Source: an uncultured Clostridia bacterium (GTDB taxonomy: Bacteria > Bacillota > Clostridia > Christensenellales > UBA1242). Taken from it: a stretch of DNA of 41,510 bases. The stretch covers positions 1-41,510 of the forward strand of contig CALWPF010000014.1 of the NCBI GenBank assembly GCA_944383355.1. Reading direction: 5' to 3'. The notes beneath the pieces are model-generated. The model ran no database searches, was not told the origin of the DNA, and saw only the letters and a program-made list of their open reading frames with translations. This document shows, piece by piece, positions 9,432 through 20,596 of this stretch. The position numbers and the translations under genes are program-made. The first letter of the stretch is position 1. Every line of letters begins with the position of its first letter.

Positions 9432-11387
9432 ATGAGCGCTTTTGTAAAGTATCTTTTGGCTTTTATAGGCGTGATAGTGGTTTCTTTCTTCATCTCGGGA
9501 GCTATAGGCTGTCTCATTGAGGGAGATGCTATTAATATACCAAACATGATGAATGGTTGGACTTTTGGTATATTTGCACTCTGTATATTGGGTTTCCTTA
9601 TATATATGTTAGCGAGAATGGCAGATGGCAAACCATCACTATTTGCCAGCAAGAAAAAAAATGACAAAAAACCTGACAAGCAATTTTTTGATAGCGAGTG
9701 GCTAACCGAAAAAGAAATGAATAAAAAATATGATTTTTGTTATTTTAGAGAGTTACACTCACACAAAAGCGGTATACCTATCCGTGCTGAGCTCTCGCAA
9801 GGTGGACTAAAAGTAAACCTATTGCACGAATCATGGCATACTATGATAATTGGTACTACTGGTAGTGGTAAAACAGAGGGATTTGTTATCCCTACTATTC
9901 AAATACTTTCCAGTACAAAAACTAAACCTAGTATGGTCATCTCAGACCCAAAGGGTGAATTGTATCAACGTAATTACAACAAGCTAAAAAAAGAGGGCTA
10001 CAATATAAGAGTATTTGACTTGCGTAATCCTTTTAGCAGTGCTAGATGGAATCCTATGGAAAAAGCATATAATGCTTACCAGAGGGCAATACACTTGCGC
10101 AAAGAGGTCAAAATTCATAACGGTGACAATCCCGCTGACTGCGGATTGCAAATTATATCTCCTACCTACAATAATGAATGGTATGAATTTAACGGTATAG
10201 CATATCCAAGCCGTGAAAAATTGGATAATGACCTACTAGCGATGAAAAAGCAACTAAATGATATGGCATATGAGTCTTTGAACGACCTTGCACTCACCCT
10301 TTGCCCTGCGCAATCTCAGACTGACCCTAGTTGGGAAAATGGTGCTAGAAACTTTGTCTTGGGTGTAATGTTAGCGATGCTTGAAGACAGTGCTGTGCCA
10401 GAATTGGGTATGACAAAAGATAGATACAACCTATTTAATTTATATAAAATATGTAATATAAGAGATGCTGACCCAAACAAACAATACGCTACTCTACAAA
10501 AATATTTTGAGGGGCGTAGTAAATTGTCTAGCGCCGCTGCTCTAGCAGGTCCTATTATCAACAACGCACAAGTTACCACTCAAGGTTTTATGGGATTGGT
10601 AGCACAGTATCTCAATATGTTTGCAGATGGTGGTATATGTTTTGCTACCAGTGCTGACGAATTAAAATTTGAAAATCTAGCAGAGGGTCCAAACGCATTA
10701 TTCATAAAACTACCTGACGAAAAAGAGTCTAGGTACCCTATTGCTACAATGTTAATATTGCAAATGTACAAGACTCTAGTTGAGGTTGCAAACAATACTG
10801 GTGGTGCACTACCAAGACCAGTGTACTTTATACTAGATGAGTTCGGTAACTTTCCAAAAATACCAAAGTTAGAGAGTATAATTACCGTAGGTCGTAGCCG
10901 TAAAATCAACTTGATGTTGGTAGTACAATCCTATGAGCAGGTTACTCAAAAATATGGACAAGAAGCTGCCCTTACGATTAAAGGTAACTGTAACGTACAC
11001 ATATTCCTAGGTACCACAGAGCAAAAGACAAAAGAGGAATTTAGTGCACGCTGTGGCCAAACATCAGTTGAAACGACAACAACCAACGAGAGTAAAGGTA
11101 AAGAAGGTATAAACACCTCCACCAGCAAGGGCTTGGCTAGCCGTGCTCTAATCACGCCAGATGAGTTGGGATTACTCAAAAATGGTGAGATGATAGTAAG
11201 TATGTTCAAAGAAAAAGCAATTCGCAGTACATTTACATTTTCATATCAATGCTCACACATTTATGATTTTACTCCACACCAAGAGGAATATGCCCCAGCA
11301 CGCTTCCTTGATGAGAATAAAGTATACTATGATATCAAAGAGCGTAATAAATTGGTTTTAAATAATAACAATTTTAATTTTAACTAG
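9432..11387 (+). CDS. VirD4/TraG-family type IV coupling ATPase
   Basis: A 651-residue coupling protein that brings substrates to a type IV secretion channel. Two membrane helices occur at about residues 4-25 and 42-61. The cytoplasmic ATPase domain carries Walker A GTTGSGKT near residue 142 and Walker B FILDEFGNF near 465. The VVQSYEQ segment that follows and the C-terminal TraG-type region fit the family. GGAGG lies six bases before the ATG. It is monocistronic, divergent from the pilin operon and closed by a strong terminator. Coupling proteins usually pair with a relaxase; none is visible in the window, so its substrate could be DNA encoded elsewhere or protein. Confidence 0.93.
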   Translation: MSAFVKYLLAFIGVIVVSFFISGAIGCLIEGDAINIPNMMNGWTFGIFALCILGFLIYMLARMADGKPSLFASKKKNDKKPDKQFFDSEWLTEKEMNKKYDFCYFRELHSHKSGIPIRAELSQGGLKVNLLHESWHTMIIGTTGSGKTEGFVIPTIQILSSTKTKPSMVISDPKGELYQRNYNKLKKEGYNIRVFDLRNPFSSARWNPMEKAYNAYQRAIHLRKEVKIHNGDNPADCGLQIISPTYNNEWYEFNGIAYPSREKLDNDLLAMKKQLNDMAYESLNDLALTLCPAQSQTDPSWENGARNFVLGVMLAMLEDSAVPELGMTKDRYNLFNLYKICNIRDADPNKQYATLQKYFEGRSKLSSAAALAGPIINNAQVTTQGFMGLVAQYLNMFADGGICFATSADELKFENLAEGPNALFIKLPDEKESRYPIATMLILQMYKTLVEVANNTGGALPRPVYFILDEFGNFPKIPKLESIITVGRSRKINLMLVVQSYEQVTQKYGQEAALTIKGNCNVHIFLGTTEQKTKEEFSARCGQTSVETTTTNESKGKEGINTSTSKGLASRALITPDELGLLKNGEMIVSMFKEKAIRSTFTFSYQCSHIYDFTPHQEEYAPARFLDENKVYYDIKERNKLVLNNNNFNFN

Positions 11388-11390
11388 ACA

Positions 11391-11425
11391 AAAAACCACC
11401 CTACTATACTTGGTGGTTTTTTTAT
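11391..11425 (+). terminator. Intrinsic terminator after virD4
   Basis: AAAAACCACC pairs with GGTGGTTTTT across an 11-base loop, followed by a T-rich tract. It begins four bases after the stop. Confidence 0.8.
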
Positions 11426-11865
11426 TTTTATTTCCACAACAACAATTTCTATTTTCAAATAGTTATTGATTAACCTTTATAAGGGGTAAAAAATTAAAAT
11501 AAATTAAAAAAGTATATAATTAATATAAAATTATTTAATTTCATACACATTGGCACTACCCCAAAAAATAGCAACACAGAGTGCATAGCACCCTGCATAG
11601 TACTTTGCTTTTGCGAATAATTGTGATTGTATTTATCGCAAAAAACCATCTTCCGCTCCTCTCACAGCTAAAAACTTATATTATTTAAAATGACATCTAG
11701 GATTAATTTATAAAATAAAAATTTTTATGACAAAAGATAACGAGTAAAACACAAGTAAAACTCTTGACAATACATAATCAACAAATGGCATTTGTACTTA
11801 CATATTTTCACACATAAATAGATACAATAAAATTGTAAAATTTTGTCGTTAATGCCTCTTTTTAG
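11426..11865. other. Intergenic, no gene seen
   Basis: About 440 very AT-rich bases lie between virD4 and the promoter of the giant surface gene. No frame with a ribosome site and no convincing structured RNA was found. Long upstream regions often carry regulation of surface genes, but I see no specific site. Confidence 0.5.
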
Positions 11866-11895
11866 TTGTGTTAATCTTGCTCAATATGCTAAAAT
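11866..11895 (+). promoter_or_regulatory. Possible extended -10 promoter of the giant surface gene
   Basis: TTGTGT, 18 bases, TAAAAT, with TGC directly before the -10. The same ATGC-TATAAT style occurs before the tRNAs and the restriction-like gene. It would give a leader of about 70 bases ending in GGGGGAAGGAG. Confidence 0.4.
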
Positions 11896-11969
11896 ATTTT
11901 TTGTAAAAGTCTATGAGTTGACTAGTTGGATTTAGGAAATTTACCATTTGTGGGGGAAGGAGTTTTTTT

Positions 11970-14900
11970 ATGCAAAAGACGAGCCTTTTATCAAAAATAA
12001 ACATGCTAGTATTATTTGTGCTAGCAACTGTTTTGTTGTGCTCAACAACCTATATTTTGTTGAGGAACATTGGCGACAATAATCTGGCAGTAAATGCTGT
12101 CGACAACTCTCTATTGAATGTCAGTGTAGTAAAGCACAAGGATTCGTATAACACGACTACTGGTGATTATGACATCAATGGTATGGATAACGATGATACT
12201 GTAGTAATTGAGAGTATACAAAACGGACAGTTTGTCTTGTTGGATACCAGTGGTGAATTGGGAGACTCAAACACCCTCGTTAGAGAGTCTATACTTATTC
12301 ACTTTGGTAATGTGGCTGATGTTGGTAATGTGGACATCAAATTTAATGGAGTATCAATTAATGTAAACTCAGAGGTGGTAGTGAGAGAGACTGATACCTC
12401 CGCATCATATGAATGGTTTGGACAGTACTTACACATACTAACCTCTCAACAAGTAAACGAGCGTGGTCTAAAAACTAGTTTTGGTACATACGAAAAAGCC
12501 AGTGGCAGCATCATAGACAACCCTGAGGGAAGGTATGATATTGCAATTACATATCGTGATAATACTGGCGGTGTAGGAATAGAGCAAACTATCAATTTTA
12601 GTTTTTATGCGATAACAGAGGCAACATATACAAAGATAAATGAGCAACCTACCCTAAATGACACTGTACCAAATGTGGAAGGTAGAGCTGGTTATTACAA
12701 AATATTTTCGTACAACTACGACAACTCAAATACAAAGGTAGCAGTTGAGACAATTGATGAGTTGACTGGAGCTAGTAGTTTTGATTATACAGGTGAGCAC
12801 TCTAGCAATGATAGATTGTACTACCCTACACTGACATTTAACCCAGAAAAATATTTATTGACTATTGAGAGAGTGTTGTACAAATCTGTAGAGCGTACGA
12901 CTATGACCTTTAGCACTCTATCGACTGATGGTGGTATTACCGAAAATGGAACTCTGACCTTGACTACGACTTTAAATGGCAACACTACTAGAAAAACTAT
13001 ACCAGTTACAAAAAATTCAGATGGAAAATATATAGTATCTCTAGAATTGACTCGTGTTGGAGAATATACCATTACAAAGACATTCCAGTTGCGCACAGGT
13101 ACTGTCAATACCACTAATGGACTCAGTGCGCAATATGTTCCGGTTAGTGCAGAAAACGTTTTGACTAGTGCTGGAGAAAGCGAAGAAGATAGCCAAAACA
13201 TTACATTGCCAGAGTTTTTGGCTATATCAGGGTATCAAACAAACTATGCCATCACCAGTACTACTACTAGTATCATGTACAATGATAGTTACTCTGACAA
13301 CGAGTATCTTGAGGGACATATTTACAGTACAAATTACAACTTTGCAAAAAATGACGCAAACTATGTAACAGCCACACCTACCAGTCTAAATATGATACCT
13401 ACAGATACCATAAAAACCTTTTTGGACAATCAAATAGCTAATAATACCGTTACTACCCTAGCGAGTACCAACCAAGCTCCAGTATCATTTGATTACCTAG
13501 GCAAACTTAGGACAAATGCCAATAACATTATATATAACTGGTATGTGCGAGTTACAAACTCTGGAGTAGCAACTGCCTATGCATACACCCGTGGTCAGCA
13601 ATTTATAGAGGCTGGATTGTATTATGTTCACCTATCATACACTGACTCAATGTATGAGGACATAACACGCACCCAAGTAATCTGCTTTAGAATTGAGCGA
13701 ACTATTACAAAAGCGACACTGTATACATTGGATACACAATATACTATAGATAGCGACCAAAGTGGTAGCTCATCAATATATCTATCACCAAATGACCAAA
13801 CATTGAGTACTCTAGGAGTATCAGCTTATACCAATAAGAATGTATATATAGAATGGCAAAAAGAAGGTCCTTTTGATAGTGTCATCACTGCCACATACGC
13901 ATATGATGCCAATTACCAAGATAGTACAAACTACAATAACCGAGTACAGGGCTTGACGTATTATAGTTATCTTAGGAACGATGGTGGTACAGTCAATACT
14001 GTCTACCAGCGTGCTACTACAGGTGGTACAACCATATTTACCAACAGCGGTAAATATAGTATAAAATTAATAAAAAACGGTGATGAAAATTCCGCTGCAT
14101 ACTTTGATTTTATTATAGATAAAGAAAGTATTAGTGGTATCAAAGCACTGCAAGTTAATGGCTCAGAAATCGCTACTGACAACAATGGGAATTACATCAT
14201 ACTGTCACAACAGCAACAAAATACCAGTGATGGTTTTAACTTGACAGTTGGAGCACCTTTTGCATGGACTTGGGATTCAAAAAGAAGTGGTGCGCCTATT
14301 GAGTATGCAAAATATTTTTATGCGTCTTTAAATGATGTAAATAACTTTGTTACCCCAGAGGCAATTACTAATGGTAATGAGATGTGGGTACAGACTAACG
14401 GAGCATTCAGTAATTTCTCCTACCCTACTGACTACTCTAGAGTAGAGCAATTGTATAGTGAGGACTTTGATGAAAATTACTACGATAGTGTAAATGCATC
14501 TCAAATCATCAATACTCCACAAGTCGCTATACTATTGCTAAGAGATGCCGCTGGCAACACTGCAATGTTTGTGACGATATATGACAACACTCAACCTAAT
14601 ATCATTCAAGAGCCTGAGCAAACTACATATCAAAATATAATTACGGTTACCACTACTCTAACTTGGGGTACTCATAAAGTATTACAAATAACTGATGATA
14701 GTGGAAATGCCACAGATGTATCAAAGTTGATATATGGTGGTACATCAAGTAGTGGTAGTATGGTTTTTGACCAAGGGTGGAGTTTGCAATATGGCGACTA
14801 TACCTACGCATTGCCTGAGGTGTTGATTGATAATGCTAATTTGCAATTTGGTATTGGACAAAAGCGTTTTGAGGAAGATGATACAAGTGCAACATCTCAA

Positions 14901-17900
14901 ACCTACCTCAAAGTAGACCTTGAATATATTAGAGTAAATATGAACAATGTTATTTACTACTTAGGAGGGACTGACGCTAATAGCAGAGCCTATGAGGTTG
15001 GTGCAAAAATTATAGTCTATACAGCTGAGACTAATACTGAGACATCTTATACATACCTAGCTAACCTCAATGATGAGCCAATCAGTATCAATAGTGATGG
15101 CACAATTTATATGGTTTATCTTGACGGCGATGATGCTGTGGGAGAATGCCAATATGTATTTACTATTTATGATGAGTTGGAGAACACTCGTGCAGAGACA
15201 ATTACAGTTAACCTAGACCAGTCATTGGGTACACTATACTCATACAGCTCGGTTAGCGGTAACACTCTCAACTCTATCAGTCAAGTTGATTCTCAGTTTA
15301 ATAGGAGATATGTACCTCAAACATATAGTAGTAACAGGTCTTACATAGCTTTTAGTTGGCGTGAGCCAGAAAATTCTTCCTTTAGCATAGAGAGTGTTGT
15401 TGTTGACTTTTACCCTATCACGTATGACACAAGCTCTAGTAACTACCCATATAGTGAGACTGCCTCCAGCACGACTCTATATGACCTAGGGGAAGGTGGA
15501 GCGACTAATCTACTGAATGTGGTAAATATTGGTGCAGATGGTCAAGATGTAAATGGACAATATTACCAAACTAATGCTCTATCTTACTTGACATATTTAC
15601 CAGAATCTGGATTGCCAGGCAGTCAAGCTGGAATGTATGTATTTACTAGAAAATATACAGACAACTTTACCAGTCTAGACTATGATAGTAAAAACGGTGA
15701 TGTGCTAATCAGGACATACACCTATTATCTTGACCGTACTCCTGTGCTATATTCAGCAGAAAATGATACACAGATTGGTAGTGACATTGCTCTAAAATTT
15801 GGATTTGACAGTTACAACAATTATACTTCGAGCGAATACCCTCAACAGAGTTTCTCAAACTTTAGTAGTCAAAGCAACAGTGATACATTTGGTACAACAT
15901 TTACCGTGTACAACTCTACTGATAGCAACAACATGAATGGTACAGTAAGAGAACCTACAGGCAATGTTGCAAAGACATTTACCCCTACTGTCGAAAACAT
16001 TAGTAAGAGTGGTAACTTGGTAGCTGTGGGCGTAGACTTACCTACTGTGGCGATTGATAACTACCTAAATGCAAACAAGTATTATAATCAAGAATGGATA
16101 GAATCAACTGATCAAGAAATTATTGAATTGATGGATACTATTACAAATGGTTACCGCAACAGTAGTAGATTGATAATTAGTGTACAGTACTTTGCTACCG
16201 AAAGTATGCGTAGTACCAGTGATTTAACGTTCTATGCTAATATTAGTACAAGCGGCTCGCATGGGTACAAAAACTTTGATGAATTAGACCAAGCGTTCAC
16301 TCAAATTGGATACTACCGTGTAATACTCTTTGATATGGCTAATACTATAACTCCTCTCAGTGGTGACTATAGATTAGATTTTGAGCATTTCATCAATTAC
16401 TCAATGGATCCAAATTATACTATTGTTAACTTTAGAATAGTTGGTATAACACCTAGTGTAACTGTACAAGAAAAATTGGTTGCTGAGGATTCCACTTATA
16501 CTACTATCACAAACCAGACACCAACAAATTCAGATTTGGTACGTATAACCTTTAGTGACCCAATTGATGAATATCAAGCGCATATAGATTACAAAAACAT
16601 TACCATTACCCAAACATATTCAAAATATGGAGTGACTCAAAATACTACGACCTATACTCCACAGCTACTTGGTGAATATGATGACAGCAATGATAGCAAT
16701 GTGACAGAGCCATCTCTGTACTACTCTAATATCGAAAGCACTAGCAGAAAACAATATTATATCATTTTGCCAAAAAGTATAACTGAGCCAGGTAAAGCTT
16801 ACAGTCAATATGATTGTACTTATACTGTTACAGTGAGATATATTACAAAAGATGGGAACACAGTAAGCAACGAGTTTACTATTGATGATGCCAGAACAGA
16901 AACCGAGCGTTATCGTTACTATAGATCTACAACCACGATCAGCGTAGACCACACTGCTCCATACAAAAATTTATTTAACTTGATTGATAATGATCCATAT
17001 TTACAATCATTGGGCGCAAACTTTATAAGTGAGTTAAAGGCAAATATAGATAACCCAGAATACAATTTCCTAGAAAATTACGCATTTAGTATACCTCTAG
17101 GATACAAGTTTACCGCTTATGATGTAGATGACACAAACTCAGCTGGTATATTGTACTACAAAGCTTATCGTGATACAGGTGGTAACAACACTTATGACGG
17201 TACCCTAAATAAACAAACGGTCGTACCAGGTACTAGTGCATATAACGATGAAAACAATGCATCTAGACGATTCTACCCTGCTGATACATCAAGCTTTACT
17301 ATGTTGTATGGGCAATCCGAATTTCATAACGCTACCACTATAAACACCAGTGGATATTACGATATTGTAGAATACGATGTAGCTGGTAATTATCGAGTTT
17401 ATACTGTATTTGTTTGTGACGAAAGTGTCGGAGTAAACTTTAATACTGACGCAGATAATACTTATCAACTAAAGTTAACCAAGACTGGCTATGATGTAGT
17501 CTACAACAATCAATCTGTAAGTGCCGATAATGCTGAATACACTATAAGTAGTGCCACACTAATGTTTGACTCGATGCCTAATGTGGACAACAATACTCCA
17601 ATTTATTGGCAAAGAGTAGGATATAGCAACCTGCAGAGTAATACTACAATGAATTATTACCTAGCACCAAACGGCGCACTGGAACAATTTGTGTCTATCA
17701 CATCACGCTCTGACATAGGAATATTCCACACAATAGACGAACTACTAGCTCAACTCAATAGTGATGTGGTAAATGCATATAATAACTATGTCAACAGTGT
17801 TGGTTCCAAACTACAATTCACATTTGCAAATAGATTGAGCTCCAATTATGAGAGTTGTGAAAATGTGACAAACTTTTCACTCTACTTGCGAACACCTGGT

Positions 17901-20375
17901 GTAAAATTGGTAGAGACCATAGATGATTTGGCACTCACAGTAAATGGTAATTACTTTGATATTACATTACCTACCTATACTCTATCAACAGAGTTAGTTT
18001 CATTCAAAGCGTACCTCAACGGTAATGAAATGACAGCGGATTCTACATTGACTCAAGCAATAGTAAATCCACCTGTTGCTGGCACAAGGTATAGGTTCTC
18101 ACTGAGCAGTACTACATCTTATACATTCGTATTTGTGGATAACTTTGGTCGTTCTACCACTCTAGTTTATCCTATTGACTCCACTACCAGAAAAGAGCTA
18201 GTATTTAGTGGAAATCAACAGCAACTTGTTGTCAATGGAGTTACTTATACTTATACATCTACAGATACTCAATTTGTTTATCAATCCAATGTATTAACTA
18301 TTATTAATATAACGATAACAGATATGGATACTAACCAAGTTGTCTATGCAAATCAAAATGGAATGCTAGAATCATCAGAGGAATCTGGTGCTAGAGAGTT
18401 TTATACATACTCTAGTGACATTTTGACAAACTCCATTACCACAATTAGTTTTGTTTCATCTCAAAATGTACATTACCTGTATGAGATAGATGTAGGTATG
18501 ACTGCTAGCAACATGTATCACTTTAGTTATGTATTGTATACACACTTCCCTAACATAATACTTACTGATACATCCAACGTTACTTTGTGGGAAGACGGAG
18601 TTGAGAAAATTACTAGTAGACCAGTAATGATATCTTGGCAACCAGTAGAAAATGCATTATTTAACCCAAGAGTAGTACTGAGGGTCAACGGCAGAGAAAC
18701 TACTATAACCTCACCTACCACTGTATCCAGTGAAGGTGACTATACCATACTCTTGGTAAATGATTTGGGCACATATACTGCTGGTACTATCAACTTTACA
18801 ATTCGTATGTATGATGTGTCTGTATATGGAGTTTATCAGACACTAAATGGACAAACTACAGAATTGACTACTAGCAGAGAAAAATCATACAATTACCTAT
18901 TAAATGGACAAAATACTCTGCTCACTGAATACTTTTTCCTAGGCAATTGGGAAACAATAGACGTAGTATGCAATGAGGATAAACAACTAACTGCTAGAGT
19001 AGTTGATGTAATCAACAATACACAAATTTATCATATAGAAGGATTGTACAATTATAAGATTTCTATATATATTGCTATTACTAGGATACCAACATCGACT
19101 ACCACTACCCTAGTAGATGACTTTAGAGTTAATGGTACGCTACAACGTGATTACTACCTCAACTTGATGCCTACCACTACTACTACAGGAGATTTGTCAG
19201 CGATAGTAACCTGGACCACAACTTATCAGGACCCTGAATATGCATCTTCACCAGAAATTCCAAACTTTTATGTAATTGAGTTGTGGTACAACAACACTTA
19301 TGTGGGGGTATTTGATAGTGGTAATCTCAATTTGACAGAATCAGGTGTATACAACCTTAGATTGAGAGACTTGGTAGGTCAATATCAGAGATTTGGTACT
19401 TCTTACAATTACTTTACTATCACAATATACAACGATGTTATATTTACTGTAAATGGAGAAGCCGCTATATATAATGCTGTCTTTAATGATGATGTGACAT
19501 TATCTATAACAGATTATGCTAATTACAATACAAGTGACTTTACATTTACTGCAACTAGAAATAATGCAAGTTACAATGCGACATTGACAAATGGTAGTTT
19601 TGTATTTACAGAACCAGGAGTATATGTTGTAAACATGAGCGGTACTCTCACCTCAATGGGTAGGAATGCACCACCTTTGACAAATAGCTATATCTTCACC
19701 ATACTATCCGCAAACGAAGCTAGGTTGTGTTATGAATTCTCACCTATTACAGGTTACGAAATCACTCAAATAACCAAGCAAGGTAACACATCAGGAACAG
19801 TAGATGCCCAAGATATTACTGATGCAGTAAGAGGTAATAACTCTGCAATTTACTCTTTCTATGTATCCCCTGCTACCGAATGGGGCACAGGCTACTATAC
19901 ACTAACAGTAAAAGTAGCAGCCAGTGGATTTAAGCCAGAGCAACAATACACATTTAGTTTCTGGATAAATGATAGTACACCTATCATCACTCCATCTAGA
20001 GATTGGGGTTCTGCTAGTACATCTGGATTCACACTAACATTCAACCCTACTACCATATATGAGCGTGTTGGTGATTCAATATTAACTGTAAATAATATTA
20101 CAGTATATACATTTAATCAAGAAACTATCAATGCATTACAGACTACTGACCCAGTGGTATTGGATAGCAGTACCTTTAGAGGAACATCAAACACATTTGG
20201 CGATTATATCATACAGATGTACACCTCTAGTGGTAATTTGATTAGTAGTAATCGTATTACAATCAATGAGCCATTTAATACGGCTGCAATTGTCTTGATA
20301 GTAATATTTGGTGTAGCTTTGATTGCAGGTATTATCACATTTATAGTATTGCGTACTAGAATGAAAGTTAGATAA
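11970..20375 (+). CDS. Giant membrane-anchored surface protein with Ig-like segments, 2801 aa
   Basis: One uninterrupted frame. Residues about 8-29 are a signal or anchor helix. Residues about 2771-2793 are a C-terminal helix followed by RTRMKVR, so the protein is probably anchored by a membrane helix and not a sortase (no LPXTG). The roughly 2700-residue outside part is rich in Thr, Ser, Tyr, Asn and Asp, with few Cys. Segments resembling the ends of bacterial Ig-like domains recur: DAAGNTAMF then DNTQP near 870, DRTP near 1255, DHTAP near 1659, DVAGNYR near 1805 and DSTP near 2667. The start has a long purine-rich ribosome site. It follows virD4 with its own promoter and terminator. An adhesin or stalk is likely; being a substrate or partner of the neighbouring secretion system is only inference. 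Confidence 0.85.
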   Translation: MQKTSLLSKINMLVLFVLATVLLCSTTYILLRNIGDNNLAVNAVDNSLLNVSVVKHKDSYNTTTGDYDINGMDNDDTVVIESIQNGQFVLLDTSGELGDSNTLVRESILIHFGNVADVGNVDIKFNGVSINVNSEVVVRETDTSASYEWFGQYLHILTSQQVNERGLKTSFGTYEKASGSIIDNPEGRYDIAITYRDNTGGVGIEQTINFSFYAITEATYTKINEQPTLNDTVPNVEGRAGYYKIFSYNYDNSNTKVAVETIDELTGASSFDYTGEHSSNDRLYYPTLTFNPEKYLLTIERVLYKSVERTTMTFSTLSTDGGITENGTLTLTTTLNGNTTRKTIPVTKNSDGKYIVSLELTRVGEYTITKTFQLRTGTVNTTNGLSAQYVPVSAENVLTSAGESEEDSQNITLPEFLAISGYQTNYAITSTTTSIMYNDSYSDNEYLEGHIYSTNYNFAKNDANYVTATPTSLNMIPTDTIKTFLDNQIANNTVTTLASTNQAPVSFDYLGKLRTNANNIIYNWYVRVTNSGVATAYAYTRGQQFIEAGLYYVHLSYTDSMYEDITRTQVICFRIERTITKATLYTLDTQYTIDSDQSGSSSIYLSPNDQTLSTLGVSAYTNKNVYIEWQKEGPFDSVITATYAYDANYQDSTNYNNRVQGLTYYSYLRNDGGTVNTVYQRATTGGTTIFTNSGKYSIKLIKNGDENSAAYFDFIIDKESISGIKALQVNGSEIATDNNGNYIILSQQQQNTSDGFNLTVGAPFAWTWDSKRSGAPIEYAKYFYASLNDVNNFVTPEAITNGNEMWVQTNGAFSNFSYPTDYSRVEQLYSEDFDENYYDSVNASQIINTPQVAILLLRDAAGNTAMFVTIYDNTQPNIIQEPEQTTYQNIITVTTTLTWGTHKVLQITDDSGNATDVSKLIYGGTSSSGSMVFDQGWSLQYGDYTYALPEVLIDNANLQFGIGQKRFEEDDTSATSQTYLKVDLEYIRVNMNNVIYYLGGTDANSRAYEVGAKIIVYTAETNTETSYTYLANLNDEPISINSDGTIYMVYLDGDDAVGECQYVFTIYDELENTRAETITVNLDQSLGTLYSYSSVSGNTLNSISQVDSQFNRRYVPQTYSSNRSYIAFSWREPENSSFSIESVVVDFYPITYDTSSSNYPYSETASSTTLYDLGEGGATNLLNVVNIGADGQDVNGQYYQTNALSYLTYLPESGLPGSQAGMYVFTRKYTDNFTSLDYDSKNGDVLIRTYTYYLDRTPVLYSAENDTQIGSDIALKFGFDSYNNYTSSEYPQQSFSNFSSQSNSDTFGTTFTVYNSTDSNNMNGTVREPTGNVAKTFTPTVENISKSGNLVAVGVDLPTVAIDNYLNANKYYNQEWIESTDQEIIELMDTITNGYRNSSRLIISVQYFATESMRSTSDLTFYANISTSGSHGYKNFDELDQAFTQIGYYRVILFDMANTITPLSGDYRLDFEHFINYSMDPNYTIVNFRIVGITPSVTVQEKLVAEDSTYTTITNQTPTNSDLVRITFSDPIDEYQAHIDYKNITITQTYSKYGVTQNTTTYTPQLLGEYDDSNDSNVTEPSLYYSNIESTSRKQYYIILPKSITEPGKAYSQYDCTYTVTVRYITKDGNTVSNEFTIDDARTETERYRYYRSTTTISVDHTAPYKNLFNLIDNDPYLQSLGANFISELKANIDNPEYNFLENYAFSIPLGYKFTAYDVDDTNSAGILYYKAYRDTGGNNTYDGTLNKQTVVPGTSAYNDENNASRRFYPADTSSFTMLYGQSEFHNATTINTSGYYDIVEYDVAGNYRVYTVFVCDESVGVNFNTDADNTYQLKLTKTGYDVVYNNQSVSADNAEYTISSATLMFDSMPNVDNNTPIYWQRVGYSNLQSNTTMNYYLAPNGALEQFVSITSRSDIGIFHTIDELLAQLNSDVVNAYNNYVNSVGSKLQFTFANRLSSNYESCENVTNFSLYLRTPGVKLVETIDDLALTVNGNYFDITLPTYTLSTELVSFKAYLNGNEMTADSTLTQAIVNPPVAGTRYRFSLSSTTSYTFVFVDNFGRSTTLVYPIDSTTRKELVFSGNQQQLVVNGVTYTYTSTDTQFVYQSNVLTIINITITDMDTNQVVYANQNGMLESSEESGAREFYTYSSDILTNSITTISFVSSQNVHYLYEIDVGMTASNMYHFSYVLYTHFPNIILTDTSNVTLWEDGVEKITSRPVMISWQPVENALFNPRVVLRVNGRETTITSPTTVSSEGDYTILLVNDLGTYTAGTINFTIRMYDVSVYGVYQTLNGQTTELTTSREKSYNYLLNGQNTLLTEYFFLGNWETIDVVCNEDKQLTARVVDVINNTQIYHIEGLYNYKISIYIAITRIPTSTTTTLVDDFRVNGTLQRDYYLNLMPTTTTTGDLSAIVTWTTTYQDPEYASSPEIPNFYVIELWYNNTYVGVFDSGNLNLTESGVYNLRLRDLVGQYQRFGTSYNYFTITIYNDVIFTVNGEAAIYNAVFNDDVTLSITDYANYNTSDFTFTATRNNASYNATLTNGSFVFTEPGVYVVNMSGTLTSMGRNAPPLTNSYIFTILSANEARLCYEFSPITGYEITQITKQGNTSGTVDAQDITDAVRGNNSAIYSFYVSPATEWGTGYYTLTVKVAASGFKPEQQYTFSFWINDSTPIITPSRDWGSASTSGFTLTFNPTTIYERVGDSILTVNNITVYTFNQETINALQTTDPVVLDSSTFRGTSNTFGDYIIQMYTSSGNLISSNRITINEPFNTAAIVLIVIFGVALIAGIITFIVLRTRMKVR

Positions 20376-20419
20376 TAATCAACAAGAACTTATCTTGCAA
20401 TAACACCAAAAAGACAATA

Positions 20420-20455
20420 AAAAAATCACGGCTTTGTACCGTGGTTTTTTATTTG
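20420..20455 (+). terminator. Intrinsic terminator after the giant surface gene
   Basis: AAAAATCACGG pairs with CCGTGGTTTTT around a seven-base loop and is followed by T-rich sequence, about 45 bases past the stop. The rest of 20376-20596 holds nothing else recognised. Confidence 0.75.
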
Positions 20456-20596
20456 TATATTGAATCAAAGGTAAGATTTACAATTTTGAAAAAGCTTAGC
20501 ACTAATTTAAAAATTTTTAACTATTAACAATCTTATAACGAGTAAAAATTAAATTAGCAAAGGTAATCAAATAATAACTCCGCAACAGGCTCTTAT

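Noticed and set aside
11426..11969. Riboswitch or T-box before the giant gene
   Set aside because: No conserved T-box, specifier or known aptamer core was found; only short AT-rich dyads occur.
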